A DNA stretch of 64,000 nt from assembly GCF_003315075.1 (NCBI RefSeq), contig NZ_QNRJ01000012.1:1-64000 (forward strand), in the 5' to 3' direction. The notes beneath the pieces are model-generated. The model did not search any database. It was not told the origin of the DNA and was given only the letters and a program-made list of their open reading frames with translations. The stretch is from Rossellomorea aquimaris. Lineage in GTDB: Bacteria; Bacillota; Bacilli; Bacillales; Bacillaceae_B. A program made the position numbers and the translations under genes. Positions within the stretch are counted from its first letter, which is position 1. Each line of letters begins with the position of its first letter. Of the stretch, positions 54,614-63,816 are shown piece after piece.

Positions 54614-56031
54614 TTCAATCGACGCATAACTAGCTGACGTATTCCATTAATATTCAGAGCCAATACTACAGCCCCATAAGCAACAATTCCAACTACAATT
54701 TGCACGATAAATCCGAAGATGCCATCAATGGCAAGTGCGGGCCAAACTAGAAGCGCCATTACACCAGTCGCGATAAAGATCTTTCCGACTTCTTTGAACG
54801 GGAAGGTGAGAGGGAAAATCTTCTTCCCGATTAAGGCACTCAACAGGACCGATACTACGTAGGAAATGATGGTCGCGTAAGCTGAGCCGAATATTCCGTA
54901 CTCTGGTATGAACAGTAAGTTCAGGACTACATTTAGTACAGCTGCGGCCAACACAGGCCAGATCTGAAGCTTCGTATTTTTCCCGAGCTGGAAGGCCAGG
55001 TCGAAATAGTACATTTTAAAGCCTTGGATAAATATCGCAAAGGCAATCAGTGAAAAGATCGTCGCTGCTTTTCCTTGATAGGATTCGCCCAGGAAGATCC
55101 CGGTAAAGGAATTGCTCAACAGGATCATTCCCGTTGTCGCCGGAACCGATACAAGTAATAGCAGGGACGTGTTTTCATTCAATTGTTTCTGACATTCTTT
55201 GATCCCGCCTGTTTCAAGCGCTTTGACCACAAGTGGGTAAGCGGCCAGATTGATGATCATCATCAGTAGAAACAGGATTTGTTTGGCCAGATCGTATGAA
55301 ACCGCATAGATCCCGACAGATGCCTTGTCCATTAACCAGCCAATCAAGTATCGGTCTGTATTCAGGATGATGGCTTCCATTGAAAGGGCAGCAATGAACG
55401 GAATGGAATACTTCACGACTTCTTTAATCATGTCACGATCGATCAACTTAATGTTAATCAAGTGCATATACTTCGGAATAAAGAATACGATCGATAAGAA
55501 GATTCCGATGATCAGTCCAAGGATAATTCCTTCTGCTCCAAATCCAAAGAATTTGATCAGTACCACAGCAATAATAAGGGACAGTACCACTTTTAATGCT
55601 GTCACTACGCCGAATAGTTTGGACGAAAGCTCAGAACGTAAGTATTCAGTGAACAAGTCGAACATGCTTTGCATCATGAGCAGCCCAATTCCTAAGAACC
55701 AAAGCATCGCCATGGAGTGCAGTGGAGTATAGGCAATGAAAGCTCCTGTAGCCAGGAACACCGTCAAGATCGTCATGGATATAAAAGTTGCTGTGATCGA
55801 ACTTATGAACATGGCTTTCTGATTGCCTTCATATTTAGGATTGTAGCGAAGCAGCCCTAACCGTAACCAATGAAAGAATGTTGTATTAACAAAGGTCACC
55901 GCTGCGATGACAAGGGAGTATTCCCCGTACTCGCCGGGTGAAATGAGACGTGTATACAAGGCAATCGCGACAAAGTTGATGATCCCTGGCACACCTTTAG
56001 ATAGAAAATAGATAAACGTATGTTTAAACAT
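54598..56031 (-). CDS. Oligosaccharide flippase (Wzx/MOP superfamily)
   Basis: The protein is 477 aa with about 12-14 hydrophobic segments and the N-terminal signature KGVPGIINFVAIALYTRLISPGEYG typical of polysaccharide biosynthesis (PF01943/PF13440) proteins. It should flip lipid-linked repeat units to the outer face. It is divergent from a GT4 glycosyltransferase, and the LCP ligase converges on it. These three form the clearest polymer group in the window. Confidence 0.9.
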   Translation of the reverse strand: MFKHTFIYFLSKGVPGIINFVAIALYTRLISPGEYGEYSLVIAAVTFVNTTFFHWLRLGLLRYNPKYEGNQKAMFISSITATFISMTILTVFLATGAFIAYTPLHSMAMLWFLGIGLLMMQSMFDLFTEYLRSELSSKLFGVVTALKVVLSLIIAVVLIKFFGFGAEGIILGLIIGIFLSIVFFIPKYMHLINIKLIDRDMIKEVVKYSIPFIAALSMEAIILNTDRYLIGWLMDKASVGIYAVSYDLAKQILFLLMMIINLAAYPLVVKALETGGIKECQKQLNENTSLLLLVSVPATTGMILLSNSFTGIFLGESYQGKAATIFSLIAFAIFIQGFKMYYFDLAFQLGKNTKLQIWPVLAAAVLNVVLNLLFIPEYGIFGSAYATIISYVVSVLLSALIGKKIFPLTFPFKEVGKIFIATGVMALLVWPALAIDGIFGFIVQIVVGIVAYGAVVLALNINGIRQLVMRRLKKSPQ

Positions 56032-56259
56032 GGAATTACCTCTCTGTTGATCCGTTTTATTAACAAAATTTATATAGTTTTTACAAATAAATTCAATTTA
56101 ATCGCTTTTTATATTATGATAAGAAGTATCAAATCAATTAGTATATTATATCACAATCGATATTGTTGAATATATTTCTTTTGTCAGGCTGTTTTAACAG
56201 GTGTGTTAACCGGCATTATAGCAAGTCAGTAGTAAAAAAGAGAGTGTGGTACCCGAGTT

Positions 56260-57357
56260 ATGAAAGTTTTATTATTAGCACCAGCGAATAATGTACATAC
56301 GAAGAAATGGCTTGATTACTATAATTCGATTGGTATCGAGGTCATGAATATTAGCTTAGAGAACCACAAAGACTCTTCTGAACACATCCCTTGGGAGAAT
56401 GTAAGCAGAGTCTATTTAAATCTGAAATTGAATCACAAGATTTCTTATTTATTTACGGTTTCCAGGCTGAAGAAGATTATTCGGAACTATAAGCCTGATC
56501 TGATCCATTCCCATTATGCTTCGAGTTACGGATTAATAGGAGCGTTAACAGGATTCAGTCCTTACATTCTATCGGTTTGGGGATCAGACATCTATGATTT
56601 CCCTAAGCGGAATGTGATGAATCGGATCATCCTTCAGTATGCCTTGAGAAAAGCGAACTATATTTGTTCAACCAGTCCTGCATTAGAACAGGAAACAAAG
56701 AAATATATAGATGCAAACAAGCCATTGGCCATCACCCCATTTGGTGTGGATACCACACAATTCAAACCGAACCCGACGAATAAGATAGAAGGTCAATTCA
56801 GAATCGGAATTGCTAAAGGAATGGAGCCGAAGTATGGAATAGAATATCTGCTGAAAGGTTTCAAGCTTTTTCTTAACACACTGGGCTCGGAGCGCCAGTT
56901 TGTACGCTTGAGATTGGCCGGGGACGGACCTTATATCGCCAAATATAAGAAACTGACAGAAGACTTGGAAATAAGTGAGAATGTAGAGTTTTTAGGAAGA
57001 ATCGCTCATGAGGATGTTCCTGATTTTATCTCGTCTCTTCATATATTTGTCATTTCTTCCTTGATTGAAAGCTTCGGGGTTTCAGCTGTAGAGGCCCAGG
57101 CTTGTGGTGTACCGGTTGTGGCAACCAATGTCGGCGGCCTTCCGGAAGTCGTGCTGGACGGGGAAACAGGCTATCTGATTCCGTCTAAGAATCCGGCAGC
57201 TTTGGCTGAGAAACTATTATATCTCTATAAGGATTCCTCAGAACGAGAGAAATTAGGGAAAAACGGCAGGGAGCACGTCATCAATCATTATGATTGGGAA
57301 GAGAATTCTAAGAGAATGATAGATCTTTATAATGAAATAGTAAAAGTAGAGAGTTAA
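56260..57357 (+). CDS. GT4-family glycosyltransferase
   Basis: The protein is 365 aa. It has a GT-B fold with an N-terminal acceptor domain and a C-terminal donor domain carrying ESFGVSAVEAQACGVPVVA (EX7E) and GGLPEVV. It probably adds a sugar in assembly of a surface polymer. The ribosome binding site is weak (GAGAGTGTGG about 12 bases before the ATG). It is divergent from the flippase and has its own terminator. Confidence 0.9.
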   Translation: MKVLLLAPANNVHTKKWLDYYNSIGIEVMNISLENHKDSSEHIPWENVSRVYLNLKLNHKISYLFTVSRLKKIIRNYKPDLIHSHYASSYGLIGALTGFSPYILSVWGSDIYDFPKRNVMNRIILQYALRKANYICSTSPALEQETKKYIDANKPLAITPFGVDTTQFKPNPTNKIEGQFRIGIAKGMEPKYGIEYLLKGFKLFLNTLGSERQFVRLRLAGDGPYIAKYKKLTEDLEISENVEFLGRIAHEDVPDFISSLHIFVISSLIESFGVSAVEAQACGVPVVATNVGGLPEVVLDGETGYLIPSKNPAALAEKLLYLYKDSSEREKLGKNGREHVINHYDWEENSKRMIDLYNEIVKVES

Positions 57358-57395
57358 ACATCTCTATTTACATTTTTCCAAACCTATAAATATCA

Positions 57396-57441
57396 AAGAC
57401 ACTCAAAGATCCTAATAAAGGAGAAATGAGTGTCTTTTTTT
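57396..57441 (+). terminator. Terminator of the glycosyltransferase gene
   Basis: A perfect AAAGACACTCA / TGAGTGTCTTT stem is followed by T6. Confidence 0.9.
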
Positions 57442-57468
57442 ATAATTATGTAAAAGTTTACGAAAACA

Positions 57469-57510
57469 TGTCAAAAGTATGTCAACTATTGCCGATACTA
57501 ATGGTAGAAT
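57469..57510 (+). promoter_or_regulatory. Promoter of the amidase operon with a WalR-like direct repeat
   Basis: TGTCAA-AAGTA-TGTCAA (57469-57485) has WalR-box spacing but C instead of A/T at position 4 of both half-sites. A -10-like TAGAAT follows at 57505-57510. Confidence 0.4.
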
Positions 57511-57550
57511 AAAGGAAAATTTTAATATAATGGAGGAGAATGCAAAAATT

Positions 57551-59611
57551 ATGAAGAAAAAGATTGCGATGCTTGTTGTTACAATGACTATGTTTCTTGT
57601 CATACCGATTCTGGCATCAGCTGAGAAGAATGTAGTCATTGACCCAGGTCACGGAGGTTGGGATTCAGGAACAGCAGGATTTTCTGGGAGTTCAACTGGT
57701 TTTTATGAAAAGCATGCCAATCTGGCAATCTCTAAAATGGTAAGGGATAAGCTGAATGCAGCAGGTTTCAACGTATATATGACTCACGATAATCTGGATA
57801 CGTATTTGAGTCTTCAGGAGCGTACGGAAATAGCAAATTCATTCGCTAAAGGAAAGAATGATCAAACGGTATTTGTTTCTGTCCATCATAACGCGGCACC
57901 AACAAACCCGTACGTACGTGGTTTTGAGTCCTATCATTATAATAATAAATATGCCTGGGAAGCGGAATATCCGCCCGATCCGATTCAGGTGGCGTACGGC
58001 AGTGAATCCGAGAGATTAGCAGAAACGATTCATCCGAGTGTCCTGAATTCGACTGGCTTAAATGATAAGGGAATGAGGAATAATCAGGCCTTTTACGTAA
58101 TTCGTAACACGCAAATGCCTTCGCTTTTACTGGAAATGGGGTACATGTCGAATCCTCAAGAAGAAGCACTCATTAAGACATGGTCTTTCCAGAATAGTGC
58201 AGCTGAAGGGATTAAAAATGGCATCGTTTCTTACTTCAAAGTGTATGAAGTATACAGTGCAGCGAACAAACGACTAAAAATTTATGAGACGCAAGAGGAA
58301 GCCATACAATATTCCAAGTCTCAATCTAATACATATGTATTTGATAAATACCAGCAGAAAAAAGTGTACGAGAACTTGAATGAATACAGTGTCTATCAAA
58401 AAGGTAAGGAGAAGCTTAAAACCTACCCGATTAAAGAAGACGCTATTCAATATGCAGAAAGTCTGGCGAATACTAGAGTAGTAGATGAACACACTGAAAA
58501 GATCCTTTGGTCTAATTATTTACCCAAAAAATACAGTGTTCAAACAGAAGCAGGCAAGAGTTTATGGTCTTATTACGATGTCAACAGTGCAATCGAATAC
58601 GCTAAATGGAAGGCAACTCCATTGAAAGTGGTGGATATCGATTCTAAAGGAGTCATTTGGTCGAGTATCGATGGGGTTAAAATCAATCGTTTCATTAATG
58701 ATACAAACCTGATTGGCCTCGATCGAATGGAAACGGCGATTAAGGTTTCCAAAGACCTTTATCCTAACGGTTTCTCAAGCTCCAAAGCGAAAAAAGCTGT
58801 TGTACTCGCAACCGCATACGACTTCGCAGACGCACTTTCAGTAGGGCCTCTGGCCGCTCAATTGGATAACGCTCCTATTCTATTAACCGCCAAGGACAAG
58901 CTTCCTTTACAAGTAGAGAAAGAGCTTGCGAGATTGAACGCGAAAGAAGTATACATGATTGGTGGTAAAGGAGCCGTTTCAAATGCGGTTCAAGATCGAC
59001 TGGCGAAGCTTGGACTGACCGTTACAAGAGTCGGTGGAGCAGACCGCTATGCGACGAATCTTCTAATTAACAAAAAGCTGACGAATGTAAAAGGTGTATT
59101 CGTGGCATCAGGCAAGAATTACGCCGACGCCCTTGGAGCTGCACCGATTGCTTCAGCCAATCAATGGGCAATTGTGCTGACTGGTAAAGATAGCATCAAT
59201 TCTACAGCTCTGTCGTATGTAAAAGGAAAGCAAGTGAAGGTCCTGGGTGGGGGAAGCGCCATTTCTTCAACGGTGGAACAATCGATTAAACGCTATTCAA
59301 CCAATGTTGAAAGACTCTCCGGAGCAGATCGTTATAAAACACTTGCAAAAGTACTGACGAAATTTAAATCAATGATGGGTTCAGACAAATTCATCGTTTC
59401 AACGGGAACGAATTACCCCGATGCTTTAACCGCGTCTGCCCTATCTGTTAAAACAAAGGCGCCAATCGTATTGGTAGGCGGCACATTAGATGGTCATTTA
59501 GAGGATTTCATCCTTGAGTATCAGCCGGCCGGTGGCGTGAAAGAAGTAATCAAAGTTGGCGGGAAAGTCGATGACGCCATCATTGAAAAAATGAAAAATG
59601 TCTTGTATTAA
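57551..59611 (+). CDS. lytC: N-acetylmuramoyl-L-alanine amidase (Amidase_3) with three CWB2 repeats
   Basis: The protein is 686 aa. A signal peptide (about 1-24) is followed by Amidase_3 (27-230) with zinc ligands His34 (DPGHGG), Glu53 (FYEKH) and His112 (VHHNA), and catalytic Glu195 (LLLEMGY). Residues 240-370 hold about three 45-residue beta/alpha repeats (YSVYQKGKEKLKTY..., SVQTEAGKSLWSYY...). CWB2 repeats run 384-686. ATG 57551 is chosen: GGAGGAG lies 12 bases upstream, and earlier ATGs precede the signal peptide or the promoter. It is the first gene of amidase, lipoprotein, SpoIID. It is LytC-like; the domain order is reversed relative to B. subtilis LytC, where CWB2 is N-terminal. Confidence 0.92.
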   Translation: MKKKIAMLVVTMTMFLVIPILASAEKNVVIDPGHGGWDSGTAGFSGSSTGFYEKHANLAISKMVRDKLNAAGFNVYMTHDNLDTYLSLQERTEIANSFAKGKNDQTVFVSVHHNAAPTNPYVRGFESYHYNNKYAWEAEYPPDPIQVAYGSESERLAETIHPSVLNSTGLNDKGMRNNQAFYVIRNTQMPSLLLEMGYMSNPQEEALIKTWSFQNSAAEGIKNGIVSYFKVYEVYSAANKRLKIYETQEEAIQYSKSQSNTYVFDKYQQKKVYENLNEYSVYQKGKEKLKTYPIKEDAIQYAESLANTRVVDEHTEKILWSNYLPKKYSVQTEAGKSLWSYYDVNSAIEYAKWKATPLKVVDIDSKGVIWSSIDGVKINRFINDTNLIGLDRMETAIKVSKDLYPNGFSSSKAKKAVVLATAYDFADALSVGPLAAQLDNAPILLTAKDKLPLQVEKELARLNAKEVYMIGGKGAVSNAVQDRLAKLGLTVTRVGGADRYATNLLINKKLTNVKGVFVASGKNYADALGAAPIASANQWAIVLTGKDSINSTALSYVKGKQVKVLGGGSAISSTVEQSIKRYSTNVERLSGADRYKTLAKVLTKFKSMMGSDKFIVSTGTNYPDALTASALSVKTKAPIVLVGGTLDGHLEDFILEYQPAGGVKEVIKVGGKVDDAIIEKMKNVLY

Positions 59612-59623
59612 GGAGGACAACCC

Positions 59624-60418
59624 GTGTTCAACAGTCGTAAAAATTTCTTTCTGGTATCTCTGCTCATCTTGTCTATGACTGTCTTTACAGCATGTAATGC
59701 TTCCTCTCCAAGTGAGAAAATAACGAAGGAAGAACCTGATACAACGAAAGTCGAAAGCGAAACGTCGAATGAAGATACCTCTCAAACTGAAGAGTCGGAT
59801 AACTCTGCTGTTGAGGAAGAAGTGGAAGTAGAGGAAACTCAAGAGCCCTCCGAAGACTCCTCTTCAGAAGAAGACAATGAAACAGCTGAAAAAGAAGAAG
59901 TGAACCTGTTACTCCAACAGCTGAAACCTGATAAAAACGTGGTCAAAACCTTTGAAAATAAGGATTTCAGCTTGACGGAGACAGTAGTCGATCACAATGA
60001 AACGCATGTTCAGCGTGTATTCAAAGTAGGAGAGATGGTCACTCTTCAAATTCTTAAATGGGATCAGGATGCCATTCAAGTTGTGTATGAAGAAAGTAAT
60101 CCGAAGAACGTGAAAGAAAGTATCTTGGACAACTTTTCACCTAATAAAGAAGCCCTGCCACTGGCCGATATCAAGCGTAAAGGAAAAGGCGACACAACTC
60201 GTTGGGAAATCATCAGTGAAGACGAAACGGTAGAAGTTCCTTACGACACGTACGAAAATGTCGTCGCAGTTCGTAGCACGGTGAAAAGCGGAAACGTAAA
60301 TACAATCAATACGATGTACTATGCTCCAGGGATCGGCATGATCAAAGAAGTATATGAAGAAACCGGAGACAACGGATATAAAATTGAATCCGTCTTGAAA
60401 AAGGTAGAAGCCCTATAA
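59624..60418 (+). CDS. Acidic lipoprotein of the amidase operon, function unknown
   Basis: The protein is 264 aa. The lipobox VFTAC gives lipid Cys near 24. A low-complexity Glu/Ser/Thr linker (about 28-90) is followed by a beta-rich domain (about 92-264). GTG 59624 follows AAGGAGG, 12 bases after the amidase. Its operon position is like B. subtilis lytA, which is also an acidic lipoprotein but only about 100 aa, so it is a positional analogue at most. Confidence 0.78.
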   Translation: MFNSRKNFFLVSLLILSMTVFTACNASSPSEKITKEEPDTTKVESETSNEDTSQTEESDNSAVEEEVEVEETQEPSEDSSSEEDNETAEKEEVNLLLQQLKPDKNVVKTFENKDFSLTETVVDHNETHVQRVFKVGEMVTLQILKWDQDAIQVVYEESNPKNVKESILDNFSPNKEALPLADIKRKGKGDTTRWEIISEDETVEVPYDTYENVVAVRSTVKSGNVNTINTMYYAPGIGMIKEVYEETGDNGYKIESVLKKVEAL

Positions 60419-60481
60419 ATTCCAGAAGGTGTTCTGATTTGGGACGCCTTCCTCAAGCACATATAACAAGGAGGAAAAACA

Positions 60482-62740
60482 TTGAAGAAGAAGTTACTAT
60501 CTATGCTGGTTCTTTCCACAATGGTTACGGGGCTGATGGCAGCACCGCTTAATACAAAGGCAGAAGGCCAGCCCATTTCTGTAAAACTGCAGAATTATAT
60601 TGGAAGTAAGAGCTCACTTCCTTTTACTACAAATGGCGACTATCAAGTGAAGGGAACAACGATTTTCATCCAGCCTGGTGCATCTTACACCATGAAGGTT
60701 GAATCAGGGAAACTATCTCTTTATAAAGGTTCCACACTCGTGAAAAAGTTCGACGGGAACGCTACGATCATCCCGACGATTAGAGAAGCGATGGATCGTT
60801 CCATGACAATCAAAGGGAATTACGAAAAGCAATACTTAGGAGAAGTTGAGTTTACTGTTGAATCCAGTAAATATGTGAGACCCGTGAATAATATCAATCT
60901 GGAAGACTACTTAAAAGGCGTGGTCCCTGCTGAAATGCCTGCTTCCTGGGGAGGTAATGGCGGACTGGATGCCTTGAAGGCTCAAGCTGTCGCAGCCAGA
61001 ACCTTTGTATTGAAAAAAGGTAACTGGACGATTTACGATGGACAAAGTGATCAAGTGTATAAAGGGTATGATTGGAATCCTCATACGACGCAAGCGGTTA
61101 ATGAAACACAGGGTGAAGTTCTGAAAAAAGGCGACAGCTATGCTGAAGCATTTTATTCTTCATCTAATGGGGGAAGAGTATTCTCGAATCAAAATGTTTG
61201 GGGGTCAGATTTAGTCCCTTACCTGGAGACGAAGCCCGACATCTATGATGCGAAAATTTCACCACATGGCGATTGGGAGGTCACTCTCTCTAAAGCCCAA
61301 TTCGACACTAGCGAATTAGACCTCAAGAAACCGGAATCCTGGTGGGACGTGAAGGAAAAAGATCAAACGATCGTTTCGAACATGAAATCATGGTTGAAAA
61401 ATAAAAATCATATTGATGATAAGAGTGAAATTAAAATAGTAGGGATTAACGATGTCTCATTTGATATCCCGGATTCCTCTTTCACTTCAAAAGATGTGTT
61501 AAAAGGAACAGTATCGTTCACTTATTTTGAGAAAAAAGATAGTGGATTCGTGAAAAATGAAGACCAAACAATCAAACTGCAAACGAAAACGATTAACGAC
61601 CGTTCTTATAACATTCGTTTTATGCTGGGGACATCGATCATGAAGAGTCCTTATGTGAAGAGTCTTGCCGAGACGGATGAGCTATTCACGATCAATGGCG
61701 GCGGTTTCGGTCACGGAATCGGGATGAGCCAGTACGGTGCGTACCAAATGTCGAAAGAAGGCAACAACTTCAGAACGATCCTGGGCTACTACTATCCAAC
61801 AACAAGCGTGAATAGGGAACTGGACTTAAATGACTATTCTCATGAGCTTGAAGGTGCAGACCGTTACGAAACAAGTGTCAGCGTCTCGGAGTATGGCTGG
61901 GAAAATAAATCGAAGGCTGTTGTCATCGGCCGCGGCGATTTATCGATCGATGCATTAACAGGAAGTGTACTGGCGAAGAAATTAGATTCACCATTATTAT
62001 TAACAACTTCTAAATCACTTCCAGATACAGTCCTTGATGAAATTAAGCGACTTCAGCCTGAAAAAGTCTACTTACTGGGTGGAACAAATGCCATCAGCGG
62101 CAATGTAGAGAATCAGCTGAAAGGCTTATCTGATGTTACCCGCATCAGTGGGAAAGAGCGTTATGAGACAGCAGTGAAAGTGGCAGATGAAATTAACAAT
62201 AATGATGAAGTCTTTGTTGTGACAAAAGACGAGAAATCTCCAGATGCCTTGTCGATTGCTTCATATGCGAGCATGATGCAAATTCCGATTCTTTATACGA
62301 CAAAAGACTCCCTTCATGAGAGCGTTGAAGCTTACATGAAAGAAAATACGATAAATAAGGTAACGATCATTGGTGGTCAGTCTGCTGTTTCTTCAGGGGT
62401 AGAACGAGAATTAATGAATCTTGCTTCAGACGTGTCGAGGGTATACGGAGATGACCGTTACCAAACAAGTTTAACGATTGCAGAGAAATACAGCAGTCAG
62501 TTTGAAGAAAAGACATTATTCTTCGCACGGGGAGAGATTTTCATTGATGCACTGCCTGCGTCTTCATTAGCAGCAGCAATGAAATCTCCATTAATATTAA
62601 CGCGCAAGGATGCCTTACCGGATCATGTAGGAACATGGCTGGATGAGCGTACTGTCCTGGCCGATACGTACTTCTTAGGTGGTAAAGGTGCCATCTCAGA
62701 ATCTGTTCGTCAAGATATCCAACAGGCTTTAGCGAATTAA
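60482..62740 (+). CDS. lytB: SpoIID/LytB-domain protein with three CWB2 repeats
   Basis: The protein is 752 aa. A signal peptide (about 1-28) is followed by a SpoIID domain (about 135-445) with NLEDYLKGVVPAEMP, LKAQAVAARTF and the C-terminal GGGFGHGIGMSQYGA signature. CWB2 repeats run about 453-752. SpoIID-like enzymes are glycan-strand transglycosylases, and B. subtilis LytB stimulates the LytC amidase. TTG 60482 follows AAGGAGGAAAAACA. It is the last gene of the three-gene operon. The pairing with an upstream amidase supports the LytB assignment. Confidence 0.92.
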   Translation: MKKKLLSMLVLSTMVTGLMAAPLNTKAEGQPISVKLQNYIGSKSSLPFTTNGDYQVKGTTIFIQPGASYTMKVESGKLSLYKGSTLVKKFDGNATIIPTIREAMDRSMTIKGNYEKQYLGEVEFTVESSKYVRPVNNINLEDYLKGVVPAEMPASWGGNGGLDALKAQAVAARTFVLKKGNWTIYDGQSDQVYKGYDWNPHTTQAVNETQGEVLKKGDSYAEAFYSSSNGGRVFSNQNVWGSDLVPYLETKPDIYDAKISPHGDWEVTLSKAQFDTSELDLKKPESWWDVKEKDQTIVSNMKSWLKNKNHIDDKSEIKIVGINDVSFDIPDSSFTSKDVLKGTVSFTYFEKKDSGFVKNEDQTIKLQTKTINDRSYNIRFMLGTSIMKSPYVKSLAETDELFTINGGGFGHGIGMSQYGAYQMSKEGNNFRTILGYYYPTTSVNRELDLNDYSHELEGADRYETSVSVSEYGWENKSKAVVIGRGDLSIDALTGSVLAKKLDSPLLLTTSKSLPDTVLDEIKRLQPEKVYLLGGTNAISGNVENQLKGLSDVTRISGKERYETAVKVADEINNNDEVFVVTKDEKSPDALSIASYASMMQIPILYTTKDSLHESVEAYMKENTINKVTIIGGQSAVSSGVERELMNLASDVSRVYGDDRYQTSLTIAEKYSSQFEEKTLFFARGEIFIDALPASSLAAAMKSPLILTRKDALPDHVGTWLDERTVLADTYFLGGKGAISESVRQDIQQALAN

Positions 62741-62752
62741 TTCGAATCATGA

Positions 62753-62783
62753 AGCTGTCATTCTTCGGGATGGCAGTTTTTTT
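62753..62783 (+). terminator. Terminator of the amidase operon
   Basis: A CTGTCATTC / GGATGGCAG stem with a TTCG tetraloop is followed by T7. Confidence 0.93.
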
Positions 62784-62913
62784 AATGGGATTTGAGTATA
62801 ATGAGATTTTTTCACTTTTGGAAGGGTTTTGGCTTTAGATTGTCCTTTTCAGCTGGGAATTGAAGGCTGATTCGGAAATGATGAATCTATGACTTGAAAT
62901 GGTCGTCGGGCGA

Positions 62914-63019
62914 TAATTGATTCGGTTTTGGATGTAATTGATCAGGATTTACGATAATTAATCCGGATTTGGCTTTTTTAATCCTGAATCTGATTAATTG
63001 ATCCTCGGTGTCGAATTTT
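62914..63019. repeat. 20-bp-phased array of GGATYAATTA units (copy B, minus orientation)
   Basis: On the minus strand units end at 63004, 62984, 62964, 62944 and 62923, giving spacings of 20, 20, 20 and 21, the same as copy A. Flanks GAAAAATTCGACACCGAGG and CGACGACCATT also match copy A. Confidence 0.75.
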
Positions 63020-63390
63020 TCTATAATTATTCCCACAATATGTCCATCCTCCTCAAACTCTCGTCTCCGCCCACAGGCAGATAACCAGTAGCCGAAAATG
63101 CGTAACTTCCCCTTATATAGATCAATCTTCCAATAATATGACTATAAATCACGTTTGTAACACATATTTAACATAACGGAATCGTAGAGAATCTGCGTCA
63201 TTTTTTCAGTAATGACAAGGGGAGACAAAGTGTGAGAAAGGTAGGGAACAAAGCATTTTCAAATGATGGGTTTTCATGTATAATTTTTTATTGTTGTTTG
63301 ATTATCAAGACTTAACAGGGGGCGTCCCATTTTACATAGGAACCAAGGAATTCGAAAGAGACGATGGTCCTCATAGGAAAGGAGTTTGTA

Positions 63391-63744
63391 ATGAAAAGAC
63401 AGTTTGCCGTTCTACTAATTTTGATCACCTTATTCTTAAGCAGCTGCGGTGATCAGCCATTGAAATTCAGAAACCTGTTGGAAGCGGATCAATATATTCG
63501 CAATAATATCGAAAATACGGATTGGGATGCTTTTAAATATATGCTGAGTCCTGACAACACAGTGACAGAAAAGGACTTTAACTATCTTAAAGAGAAACTG
63601 ACATCTCAACGCAAAAGTTATTTCCATACCGAAGCTGTCAATAAGTTCTATCGTTTTAATAAAGAAAATGAATTGGTCTATATGACGGAGTGGGAGAAGA
63701 AGGACGGAATTCTTCTACTGAAAGATATAGACTACATTCAATAA
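63391..63744 (+). CDS. Small lipoprotein, function unknown
   Basis: The protein is 117 aa. A signal with lipobox FLSSC (lipid Cys near 21) is followed by a mixed alpha/beta domain with many charged residues. ATG 63391 follows AAAGGAG. It is separated by about 70 bases from the membrane protein gene that runs off the right edge and may share its transcript. No family is recognised. Confidence 0.75.
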   Translation: MKRQFAVLLILITLFLSSCGDQPLKFRNLLEADQYIRNNIENTDWDAFKYMLSPDNTVTEKDFNYLKEKLTSQRKSYFHTEAVNKFYRFNKENELVYMTEWEKKDGILLLKDIDYIQ

Positions 63745-63816
63745 GGCTCTTTTCGCTAGAAATAGCTTTGCGAACACAGGCCTTCAATAAACTAAAAAGA
63801 CAATGAGGAGTTTAGT

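Larger units (their letters stand above)
62741..63390 (+). other. Intergenic region with terminator, phased array and leader
   Basis: The region holds a terminator (62753-62783), phased array copy B (62914-63004) and the promoter region of the next gene. No open frame with a start site is present. Confidence 0.55.
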
